A program made the position numbers and the translations under genes. DNA of 64,000 nucleotides, taken from contig NZ_CP049156.1 of the NCBI RefSeq assembly GCF_011493005.1, positions 1,178,001-1,242,000 of the forward strand, written 5' to 3'. This document shows, piece after piece, positions 7,811 to 15,234 of this stretch (its first letter is position 1; every line of letters starts with the position of its first letter). The notes beneath the pieces were generated by a model. The model searched no databases, was not told the DNA's origin, and was given only the letters and a program-made list of their open reading frames with translations. This DNA comes from Caballeronia sp. SBC1. Lineage in GTDB: Bacteria > Pseudomonadota > Gammaproteobacteria > Burkholderiales > Burkholderiaceae.

Positions 7811-9082
7811 TCAAGCCGGCACAGCTTCCTTTTTCGGCGCCTTGTCGTGCGAGAGAATGAATTCGCGCAGTTGCGGATACACCATTGTGCGCCAGCGGCG
7901 TCCCGAGAAAATGCCGTAGTGGCCGGCTTTCTCCGCCATGTAATGGCGTTTGTTCTTCGCCGGAATGCCGGTGCACAGGTCATGTGCCGCGCGTGTCTGG
8001 CCGCTGCCGGAAATGTCGTCGAGTTCGCCTTCGATGGTCAGCAGTGCCGTGTTCTTGATGTCCTGCGGACGCACGAGTTCGCCATTGACGTCCCACGTAC
8101 CTTCGGCCAGGCGGAACTCCTGAAACACAATGCGAATGGTGTCGAGGTAGTAGTCGGCGTCCATGTCGAGCACGGCGTTGTATTCGTCGTAGAAACGGCG
8201 ATGTTGCTCCGCATCTTCGTCGTCGCCGCGCATCAGGTTCTGATAGAAGTCCCAATGAGCCGTCACGTGCCGCTCCGGGTTCATGGCAACAAAACCGGCA
8301 TGCTGCAGAAAGCCCGGATACACCTTGCGGCCTACACCTGGATAGTTCGCCGGCACCGTGTAGATCACGTTGTTCTCGAACCATTCGTATGAATGTTCGC
8401 TCGCGAGCGAGTTGACCGACGTCGGGCTGCGACGCGCATCAATAGGACCGCCCATCATGGTCATGGTGCGCGGAGTGTCTTCACCGCGGCTCGCCATCAG
8501 CGAGATCGCGGCGAGCACCGGCACGGTCGGCTGGCATACCGAGATCACGTGAAGATCTTTCGCGCCAATTTGCCGGATGAAATCCTGGATGTACTCCACG
8601 TAGTCGTCGAGATGGAACGACCCGTCTTCGAGCGGCACCATGCGGGCGTCGAGCCAGTCCGTCAGGTAGACCTTGTGATCGTGCAGCAGCGTCTTCACCG
8701 TGTCGCGCAACAGCGTGGAGTGGTGACCCGACAACGGGGCGCAGACCAGCACAATAGGTTCGGTCTTAAGTTCGGTGACGGTGGCGCTGTCGTCGGAGAA
8801 ACGCTTGAAGCGGATCAGCCTGCAGAAGGGTTTTTCCATCACGATCTGCTCGACGATAGGAATGGCATGGCCGTTCTTCTCGATCTGATGCAGTTCGAAC
8901 TCTGGCTTTTCGTAATCCTTGCCCAGGCGGTACAGCAATTCGTAGCCGGCTGCGAGCCGCGTGGAACCGGGTACGTACGCGAGCGGGCTGGAAGGATTCG
9001 TGAACGACTTCGATGCCGCTTCCGCCCATGCCGTAAGGGGGCTCAACATGGCCCGCTGAAATTCGTGGAATTGATAGAGCAT
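7811..9082 (-). CDS. phaZ: Intracellular polyhydroxyalkanoate (PHB) depolymerase
   Basis: 423 residues from the ATG at 9082 (MLYQFHEFQRAMLSPLTAWA), the start usual for the family. It hydrolyses stored poly-3-hydroxybutyrate granules in the cytoplasm. The fold is alpha/beta hydrolase with cysteine in place of the usual serine nucleophile: HVISVCQP puts Cys at residue 183, GELDD puts Asp at 355 and EKAGHYG puts His at 388, the same triad numbering I recall for Ralstonia eutropha PhaZa1. The frame is open for 46 codons upstream, but that part is not family-like. No phaC, phaA or phaB is nearby. It is monocistronic, ending at the terminator at 7738. Confidence 0.95.
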   Translation of the reverse strand: MLYQFHEFQRAMLSPLTAWAEAASKSFTNPSSPLAYVPGSTRLAAGYELLYRLGKDYEKPEFELHQIEKNGHAIPIVEQIVMEKPFCRLIRFKRFSDDSATVTELKTEPIVLVCAPLSGHHSTLLRDTVKTLLHDHKVYLTDWLDARMVPLEDGSFHLDDYVEYIQDFIRQIGAKDLHVISVCQPTVPVLAAISLMASRGEDTPRTMTMMGGPIDARRSPTSVNSLASEHSYEWFENNVIYTVPANYPGVGRKVYPGFLQHAGFVAMNPERHVTAHWDFYQNLMRGDDEDAEQHRRFYDEYNAVLDMDADYYLDTIRIVFQEFRLAEGTWDVNGELVRPQDIKNTALLTIEGELDDISGSGQTRAAHDLCTGIPAKNKRHYMAEKAGHYGIFSGRRWRTMVYPQLREFILSHDKAPKKEAVPA

Positions 9083-9537
9083 GGTTAACCTGTATAAAAC
9101 CGGCTGCGCGCATGTCCGTGAGCATAGCCGGCGGTTGGCCTCTATCGGCGGTGGCGTCATGCCGGAGTCAGGCTTGCGCTGGTTCCCGGCTCGGCGTGCA
9201 GGTCGTCGATTGCACCGCATTGCTGGTGCTGGCAGTTATTCGTTGCTTCTTTTTTGCTGAACGAGGGGTCACGGGGAATGGGGCAGAGACTGAGCAAAAG
9301 CCGGGCGTTGCGCCTTCTGAGCTGAACATGGAACAGCACACGAAACACGCCAGCCAAGCCGCAGTCCAGACCCTATTTAAACTGTTTCATTCGCCGAACG
9401 ACCGGTCGGAAAAGCCTCTTCGATCATAGCCAAGAATAGGCTTTTGTGCAATGCAACATACGTGGTCTTTGCCGCTATTCGCCACGAATTAGCGTTGAAT
9501 TTGTCAATTTCCGTCAATTATTCGAATAAAATTACAA
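9083..9537. other. Intergenic region upstream of phaZ
   Basis: 455 bp between the phaZ start and the 3' end of the GH15 gene. No supported gene. The part from about 9430 to 9540 is AT-rich and holds the candidate phaZ promoter; the rest would be a long untranslated leader. Confidence 0.45.
9423..9451 (-). promoter_or_regulatory. Candidate phaZ promoter
   Basis: Read on the minus strand: TTGCAC, 17 bp, TATGAT (5 of 6 matches to the -10 consensus; only 3 of 6 at the -35). It would place the transcript start about 335 bp upstream of phaZ, so a nearer promoter is possible. Confidence 0.27.
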
Positions 9538-11397
9538 TTAGCTTTCTTTTGTGGATGTCGCGTCCGAGGGTTTGTCCTGACGCGACGTGGGCTGGCCCGT
9601 AGCCTTCGCCATGCCTTGTTCGTGGCGCATCAGGTTCATGCCGGTATGCACGAGCGCGACGTGCGAGAACGCCTGCGGAAAGTTACCAACCAGACGTTTC
9701 GCGACTGTGTCATATTCCTCGGCGAGCAGGCCGACGTCGTTGGCGAGTCCGAGCAAACGCTCGAACATCGCATACGCTTCCTCGTGGCGGCCCTGCAACG
9801 CAAGATTGTCGACGAGCCAGAAGCTGCAGGCCAGGAACGTACCTTCGCCGGGCGGCAGGCCATCCGATACTTCCGCTGTGTGGTACCGCTTGACCAGCCC
9901 GTCGTGGGTGAGATCACGCTCGATGGCGTGGACAGTGGAGATCACACGAGGATCTTCCGGTGGCAGAAAACCGAGCAGCGGAATCAGCAGCAAACTGGCG
10001 TCGAGATCGTCGCCGCCGTACGTCTGGACGAACGAGTTCATTGACGGATTCCAGCTTTTCTCGCACACGTCCGCGTGAACGGTGTCGCGCATGGTGCGCC
10101 AATGGTCGATCGGGCCTTCCAGATTGAACTGTTCCGCCGATTTGACCGCGCGGTCGTAGGCGACCCAGGCCATGACCTTCGAAAACGTGAATTGCTGACG
10201 ACCGCCGCGCGTTTCCCAGATGCCTTCGTCCGCTTCCTGCCAGATGGTGTCGAGATGATTGAGCATCGCGCGCTGGATCGACCATACGGTGTCGTCGCCC
10301 TGGAGGCCGCCCACGCGCGCGAGATGCAGCGCATTCATCACCTCGCCGTAGACATCGAGTTGCAACTGGTTGACCGCGCCGTTGCCAATGCGCACGGGCT
10401 TCGAGTCCTCGTAACCCGCCAGCCAGTCGACTTCCCATTCCGGCAAGCGCCGCTCTCCCGCAATGCCGTACATGATCTGCACCTGATCCGGCGACCCAGC
10501 CATCACGCGGCCCAGCCATGCCCGCCAGGCGCGCGCTTCGTCGTAGTAGCCACTGCGCATCATCGCGAGGAGGGTGATGGTGGCGTCGCGTAACCAGCAG
10601 TATCGATAATCCCAGTTGCGCGTGCCGCCCAGTTGCTCCGGCAACGACGTGGTCGGAGCCGCGACAATGCCGCCGGTGGGTTCGTAGGCGAGCGCCTTGA
10701 GCGTGATCAACGAGCGGCGGATGGCCGGACCCCAGCGGCCGTCCAGGTTGCTGCGTCCCGACCATTCCAGCCAGAAGTTCTCGGTGCGTGCGAACTGCGT
10801 ATGGGGATCCAGCGCGCGAGGCAGGCGCAGGTGCGATTGCGAATACACGAGCGAGAAGGGGACGCGCTCGCCCTCGCTCACGGTGAATTCGCCGACTGTG
10901 CGCATGTTCTCGCCAGTGAGTTCGATGGGCGTGCGCAACACACACAGATCGGGACCGGCAATCGCGCGAATACCGCTTTCGTCGGGGAGCCGGCTGACCC
11001 ATGGAATGGAGGAGCCGTAGTCGAAGCGCAGCACCAGTTCCATTTTCATCTTCACGGTGCCGCGCCGGCCGACCACGATCCGCACGAGGTCGGAAGCGCC
11101 GTCGCGGACCGGCATGAAGTCGATGAGCGATACCTTCCCGTCGGGCGTCTCGAAATCGGTTTCCAGGATCAGCGTATCGCCGCGATACCGGCGGGTGATG
11201 AGCGGCGGTGGGGCGCCGTCGGGCAGGTCGGGCGTGATCAGCCAGCGGCCGTTTTCCGGTGTGCCCAACAGGGCCGCAAAACACGCGCCGGAGTCGAAGC
11301 GCGGCCAGCACAGCCAGTCTATGGAGCCCTCTTTTGAAATCAGGGCGGCGGTGTGGCCATCGCCGACCAGGGCGTAGTCCTCAATCAATGCGGGCAT
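9538..11397 (-). CDS. Glycoside hydrolase family 15 protein (glucoamylase/trehalase type)
   Basis: 619 residues, soluble, no signal peptide. The N-terminal beta-domain begins IEDYALVGDGHTAALISKEG and SIDWLCWPRFDSGACFAALL, the hallmark of bacterial and archaeal GH15 proteins. The (alpha/alpha)6 catalytic domain includes NWDYRYCWLRDA (residues 261-272) and, near the C-terminus, EGTFLACSFWLVDNLALQG, which carries a conserved acidic residue. Members cleave alpha-glucosidic bonds (glucoamylase, dextranase or trehalase); the substrate cannot be settled here. In many relatives this gene sits beside trehalose-phosphate genes, but none is present in this window. It is transcribed away from the divergent small gene at 11788. 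Confidence 0.93.
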   Translation of the reverse strand: MPALIEDYALVGDGHTAALISKEGSIDWLCWPRFDSGACFAALLGTPENGRWLITPDLPDGAPPPLITRRYRGDTLILETDFETPDGKVSLIDFMPVRDGASDLVRIVVGRRGTVKMKMELVLRFDYGSSIPWVSRLPDESGIRAIAGPDLCVLRTPIELTGENMRTVGEFTVSEGERVPFSLVYSQSHLRLPRALDPHTQFARTENFWLEWSGRSNLDGRWGPAIRRSLITLKALAYEPTGGIVAAPTTSLPEQLGGTRNWDYRYCWLRDATITLLAMMRSGYYDEARAWRAWLGRVMAGSPDQVQIMYGIAGERRLPEWEVDWLAGYEDSKPVRIGNGAVNQLQLDVYGEVMNALHLARVGGLQGDDTVWSIQRAMLNHLDTIWQEADEGIWETRGGRQQFTFSKVMAWVAYDRAVKSAEQFNLEGPIDHWRTMRDTVHADVCEKSWNPSMNSFVQTYGGDDLDASLLLIPLLGFLPPEDPRVISTVHAIERDLTHDGLVKRYHTAEVSDGLPPGEGTFLACSFWLVDNLALQGRHEEAYAMFERLLGLANDVGLLAEEYDTVAKRLVGNFPQAFSHVALVHTGMNLMRHEQGMAKATGQPTSRQDKPSDATSTKES

Positions 11398-11787
11398 AGG
11401 CTAGGGAAATGAGGTCGATGCGGCCGCAGTTCAGGTGCCGCGCGGTTGGGGGAGGCCAAGCTGTTCCAGCCCTTCGAGCGTTCGATTATGAAGCGCATTC
11501 GTGTTTCGCGTTTTTGGTGCACGTCTTTGCATCTTGTCTTTGCATCTTGTCTTTGTATTTGTCCGCCAGCCGCCTCAGTCCCACGTTGCAACCCGTCACG
11601 CTGAGCCCCAAGCTTCCTTACAAAAACCGCAATTGCAGGAAGGTTGAAAAAACGTGTGACAAATGCATAGAATGAATCTTCGCGCATGACGGTTTGGCCG
11701 GAGGGTGTTACGCGGGTTCATGGCACAGGACTCGTTGATGCACGTCACGCGCTCCCTGCTTGCTTAACGTTTTCGAGGACATCGAAA
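11398..11787. other. Divergent intergenic region with 13-bp tandem repeats
   Basis: 390 bp between the GH15 gene and the small + strand gene. No credible gene. It contains a three-copy tandem repeat (11523-11560), described separately, and presumably both promoters. Confidence 0.5.
11523..11560. repeat. 13-bp tandem repeat, about 2.9 copies
   Basis: GTCTTTGCATCTT occurs at 11523-11535 and 11536-11548, followed by GTCTTTGTATTT at 11549-11560 (one substitution, one base short). The unit is pyrimidine-rich on this strand. It lies about 125 bp upstream of the GH15 start codon. Confidence 0.9.
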
Positions 11788-12045
11788 GTGAAAGCCATGC
11801 TGAATCCGTCGAGAGCCGATTGCATCGCCATCCTGTCGGCTGCGAGCCGTATCGCCGATCAAAACACGCTCCTGGATCTCAATTACAAGAATCTTGGCCT
11901 TTCCCGCAACGGGATGGAAACCGCTGCGTCGTTCCTGATCGAACGCGCGTGCTTCACGCGGCATCGCGAGGTCGACGGACAAACCGCCGTGGGCGGTTTG
12001 TCACTGCAGGGCCGCATGCGGCTCGACCAGTTGGCCAACAACTGA
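11788..12045 (+). CDS. Small hypothetical protein, winged-helix-like
   Basis: 85 residues from a GTG at 11788, preceded by GAGGA with 8 bp spacing; an in-frame ATG at 11797 is the alternative. The sequence (ADCIAILSAASRIADQN, then NLGLSRNGMETAASFLIERA, then TAVGGLSLQGRMRLDQL) reads like a short winged-helix domain: three helices and a terminal beta-hairpin with a GLSLQGR turn. No family was recognised and the fold is an inference from pattern. Codon use is like the neighbours. No partner gene is obvious. Confidence 0.6.
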   Translation: MKAMLNPSRADCIAILSAASRIADQNTLLDLNYKNLGLSRNGMETAASFLIERACFTRHREVDGQTAVGGLSLQGRMRLDQLANN

Positions 12046-12099
12046 TACTGATTGCGCCGCAACACGCAGCGCCTTCGTTCGACTTCAGAACATTCCTAG

Positions 12100-12126
12100 C
12101 GCGGGATCGCTGCTTGCGACCCCGCG
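12100..12126. terminator. Hairpin, possible terminator of the small gene
   Basis: CGCGGGATCGC (12100-12110) pairs with GCGACCCCGCG (12116-12126) with one G:U wobble. There is no T-run, so Rho-independent function is doubtful. Confidence 0.35.
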
Positions 12127-12236
12127 GTCAGCATTTGCTCGCCCGTTTGTTCGTCTTTCGGAACCTCACCCCAGTAACCGCGTCTTATGGAGCGCATTGG
12201 GGACAGCACGCGATCGCGGTGTTCGGGCCGGGGCCG

Positions 12237-12389
12237 TCAGAAATGGGTCGCGCTAAGCCCGAACACGCCAATCAGTCCAATGATGATGAGGTAAATCGCG
12301 ACGATGAAGTTGAGCAGGCGCGGCACGATCAGGATCAGAATGCCTGCTATCAGCGCGACCAGCGGTCCGAGACTCAGATGGATATCCAT
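12237..12389 (-). CDS. Small DUF3096-like membrane protein
   Basis: 50 residues from the ATG at 12389, preceded by an excellent Shine-Dalgarno AAGGAGT with 4 bp spacing. Almost the whole protein is two hydrophobic helices: LVALIAGILILIVPRLLNFI and IVAIYLIIIGLIGVFGL, with a Pro-Arg hinge. This matches the DUF3096 family of small inner-membrane proteins of unknown function. The frame runs further upstream, but the ribosome-binding site decides the start. The gene stands alone, divergent from the lactonase gene. Confidence 0.88.
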   Translation of the reverse strand: MDIHLSLGPLVALIAGILILIVPRLLNFIVAIYLIIIGLIGVFGLSATHF

Positions 12390-12542
12390 GGTGACTCCTT
12401 GTTGATTTTGTGATGGGAATTGGTCTGCATCATGCGCCGAAGCAGTGACCGGTGACAATCGGGACAATTGGGCGATTTCCTTGGCTCACATATCCTGAAA
12501 CAAGCCTGAACAAGCCGTAATAACGAACGATCAGGAGGCTGT

Positions 12543-13928
12543 ATGCAATTGGTGGATTTCACTCATTTCCCCCGTTTGACGCTTTTTACGCGTCGTGTTG
12601 GTTCTACGCCCCGTGTCCAGGGCTTGGCTTCCACGCAAACATCGTGCCGCGACGCCGGGCCGGCGCGTTTGTCTCCGTCCGGACATCAGCCCGGGCGGCC
12701 GCGATTGATGTTGAAAGGGGCCGCGGCGAGTGTTGCCGCCGTGTTGTCGCTCGCTGCTGCCCAAGTCTTTGCACAAGGGGCCGGGACGGCGGCCAGCACG
12801 TCAACGACGGCTTCCGGGGGTTCCGATAACGGCGTGTTCGACCTGCTCGTGGGCACGTACACCGGCAGCGGCAAGAGCGAGGGTATCTATGTGTACCGGT
12901 TCGACGCGGGCACGGGTGCGATCACGCGCCTTGCATCCGCGCAGGCGGTGAATCCCTCGTATCTCGTGGTAAGCAAAGACCGCCAGCATGTCTACGCGGT
13001 CAACGAGCTTCCCGGCGATAACGGTCCCGCTTCGCAACGCGGCGGTATCAGCGCATTCCGCTTCGATCCGCCGAGCGGGCAGCTCACTTTCGTGAATCGT
13101 GTCTCCTCCGATGGCAACGATCCCGCGTATCTCGCTTTATCGCCGGATGGCCGTTATCTGCTGACCGCCAACTATTCGGTGGCATCGAATCCGGGCGGCA
13201 GCTTTGCCGTGTTTCCGCTGGAAGGTGACCGGGTCGATCCGTCCGTGCTTACCGTGCATCACGACGGCAGCGGTCCCGTGAAAGGGCGTCAGGACAATTC
13301 GCACGTGCACTCCACGGTGTTTTCGCCCGACGGCCATTATCTGTTCGCGCAGGACCTGGGCGCGGACAAGATCTATTCGTACCGATACACACCGGACGGC
13401 AGCCGCGGTTTGTTCGGGCCGACCGAGTCGCGTTATACGCTCGTGAAACCCGGTTCCGGGCCGCGTCACCTGATCTTCGATCAGGCCGGCAAACATGCGT
13501 ACCTCACGACGGAAATGAATGCGTCGGTGTCGGTGTACGACTATGACGACGGCAAGCTCACGTTGAGGCAAACCCTGCCGATGACCGCGCCCGGCTTCAA
13601 GGGCAAGGTGGGCGGCGGCGCGATCCATATGTCGCCGGATGGCCGCTTTCTGTACGCTACCAATCGCGGCGACGCGAACGAAATCCTGACCTACGCCGTG
13701 AATCCGTCCGATGGTCACCTCAAGCTGCTCGGCCGCCGCTCGACGCTCGGCAAGACGCCGCGCGAATTTGCTATCGATCCGACCGGACGCTGGCTGATCG
13801 TCGGCAACCAGGACAGCGACAGTGTTTACTTTTTCCGGCGCAATCCGGACACGGGCGAACTTGCGTCCGATCCTAAGCGCCTGGAGATCGGTTCACCGGT
13901 CGATTTCAAGTTCGTTTCGCCATCCTGA
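12543..13928 (+). CDS. Exported lactonase-family beta-propeller protein
   Basis: 461 residues from the ATG at 12543, which has AGGAGG 4 bp upstream. The C-terminal 390 residues form a seven-bladed propeller of the 6-phosphogluconolactonase (Pgl/YbhE) type: repeated LALSPDGRYLLTANY, VFSPDGHYLFAQD, HMSPDGRFLYATNR and IDPTGRWLIVGNQDSDSV. A signal peptide (MLKGAAASVAAVLSLAAAQV, cleavage after VFA) begins at the in-frame ATG at 12708, residue 56. Either translation starts there, or the signal is internal. Export argues against the cytosolic pentose-phosphate role, so a lactonase or unknown periplasmic function is more likely. It ends at a terminator at 13947. Confidence 0.85.
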   Translation: MQLVDFTHFPRLTLFTRRVGSTPRVQGLASTQTSCRDAGPARLSPSGHQPGRPRLMLKGAAASVAAVLSLAAAQVFAQGAGTAASTSTTASGGSDNGVFDLLVGTYTGSGKSEGIYVYRFDAGTGAITRLASAQAVNPSYLVVSKDRQHVYAVNELPGDNGPASQRGGISAFRFDPPSGQLTFVNRVSSDGNDPAYLALSPDGRYLLTANYSVASNPGGSFAVFPLEGDRVDPSVLTVHHDGSGPVKGRQDNSHVHSTVFSPDGHYLFAQDLGADKIYSYRYTPDGSRGLFGPTESRYTLVKPGSGPRHLIFDQAGKHAYLTTEMNASVSVYDYDDGKLTLRQTLPMTAPGFKGKVGGGAIHMSPDGRFLYATNRGDANEILTYAVNPSDGHLKLLGRRSTLGKTPREFAIDPTGRWLIVGNQDSDSVYFFRRNPDTGELASDPKRLEIGSPVDFKFVSPS

Positions 13929-13946
13929 AGATTTATTTATTCAAAG

Positions 13947-13994
13947 GTGCGGGTCGCGGGTCGTCAGTGGCTCGCGGCCCGCACAGTTTTCTTG
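13947..13994 (+). terminator. Rho-independent terminator of the lactonase gene
   Basis: A 12-bp stem (GTGCGGGTCGCG at 13947-13958, CGCGGCCCGCAC at 13973-13984; one G:U wobble) followed by AGTTTTCTT. Confidence 0.8.
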
Positions 13995-14093
13995 ATTCTC
14001 AAGTAACGTGGTTTTGGTTTAACCAGTAAGGCCGGGAATGTCCAGCGGGGTGATCCTGCCGCGGGGCCGTCCTGGCATGGAAGGAATTCAACG

Positions 14094-15167
14094 TTGAACA
14101 TTTTGTCATCACTTGGCACGGAGTCTGGTCCGTCCGCTCGCCGCACCGCCCGGAGTCCGGAGCAGGACGCGCCCACACCGCCAGGTTTCATCTGCGCGTT
14201 CCGGTTTTCCGGCGCGGAGGCTTTGCGGCTTTCCTGGGATGAAGCGCGTCACGACATAGCGGGCGAAGGCACGACGTGGCTGCATTTAAGCGCAAACGAC
14301 GACACCGTCGAAAGTTGGCTGACCGGCGTGACCGCAATGCCCGATGTCGCGCGCGAATTCCTGAACGGTGAGGACAAGCGTCCACGGGTCCACATGGGCG
14401 GGACGTTCATGTACGGCGTCGTGGCGGATCTGGAGCGCGTCGCGGAAACACCCGACGCCGATCCGAACGAGCAAGCCACGCGCCGGGCGACGGGCGCGCT
14501 GCGCTTTTACGTCGATAAGAACCGAATGATCACGGTGCGCGCGCAGCCGCTGCAATCCACCGACCGCTTGCGTCACGCCGTGCTCGAAGGCGCTACGTTT
14601 CGCGATACCGTCGATCTTTTCGCCGGCCTGATCCGTGCGTTGAACGAGACGTTTGCCGATCGTATCGATGAAATTGGCGACCGGCTCGACGACGTGGAGG
14701 AGGGCGTGCTTGACGGTCGTCACTCGAACTGGCGCGCGGAGCTGGGGGCCGTGCGCAGGCGGCTGGTGGAGGTCAAGCGGTTTGTGGACCCTGAACGCAA
14801 CGCGCTCACGCAGCTGGTCATGCGGCGGCTGGAGTGGGCGGAGCCCCGGTCGATGGAAACGCTGATCCAGGCAATTCAGGTGCTCAACGGGCTGGCCGCC
14901 GGGCTCGAGGTGCAATACGAACGCTCGAAGCTGCTGCAGGAGGAGATCGCTGCGTTGCTCTCGGAGGACATCAACCGCAAGCTGCTGTGGCTCGCAATCA
15001 TGTCGGCGTTGCTGATGCCCGCAACGCTGGTGTCCGGTATCTTCGGCATGAACGTGGCCGGGCTACCCGGCACGCACAATAACCATTCGTTCTTGATCGT
15101 GATGGGTGTGATGGCCATTTGCGCCGTCTTTACGCTGTATTTGTTGCGGCGCTTGCGGTTGTGGTGA
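14094..15167 (+). CDS. CorA-family divalent-cation transporter, ZntB type
   Basis: 357 residues, from a TTG start at 14094 preceded by AAGGAA. A large cytoplasmic domain (1-290) carries the long acidic helix of the family (DRIDEIGDRLDDVEEGVLDG). Two C-terminal membrane helices follow: LLWLAIMSALLMPATLVSGI, ending in the signature GMN (residues 318-320), and FLIVMGVMAICAVFTLYLL. CorA-family pentamers move Mg2+ or related ions; the GMN loop is the ion selectivity filter. The extra-loop sequence VAGLPGTHNN, without the MPEL motif of CorA, suggests the ZntB branch, which handles Zn2+, but substrate cannot be fixed. It converges with ftsK 67 bp downstream. Confidence 0.9.
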   Translation: MNILSSLGTESGPSARRTARSPEQDAPTPPGFICAFRFSGAEALRLSWDEARHDIAGEGTTWLHLSANDDTVESWLTGVTAMPDVAREFLNGEDKRPRVHMGGTFMYGVVADLERVAETPDADPNEQATRRATGALRFYVDKNRMITVRAQPLQSTDRLRHAVLEGATFRDTVDLFAGLIRALNETFADRIDEIGDRLDDVEEGVLDGRHSNWRAELGAVRRRLVEVKRFVDPERNALTQLVMRRLEWAEPRSMETLIQAIQVLNGLAAGLEVQYERSKLLQEEIAALLSEDINRKLLWLAIMSALLMPATLVSGIFGMNVAGLPGTHNNHSFLIVMGVMAICAVFTLYLLRRLRLW

Positions 15168-15182
15168 GTTGATATAGCCGAC

Positions 15183-15215
15183 GCCCAGGATTGGGTTCTC
15201 CAACCTTGCCTGGGC
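15183..15215. terminator. Hairpin between convergent transporter gene and ftsK
   Basis: GCCCAGG (15183-15189) and CCTGGGC (15209-15215) form a 7-bp stem in a 67-bp gap between convergent genes. No T-run on either strand. Confidence 0.38.
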
Positions 15216-15234
15216 ATCGTCGTCCGCTAATGGC

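Noticed and set aside
7516..7983. Minus-strand frame of 155 codons over the TetR gene and terminator
   Set aside because: It overlaps the TetR gene on the opposite strand and runs through the terminator; the sequence is Arg/Ser-rich with no family character.
9157..9357. Frame of 66 codons upstream of phaZ
   Set aside because: No ribosome-binding site, Arg/Leu-rich shadow composition, and it lies in the leader region of phaZ.
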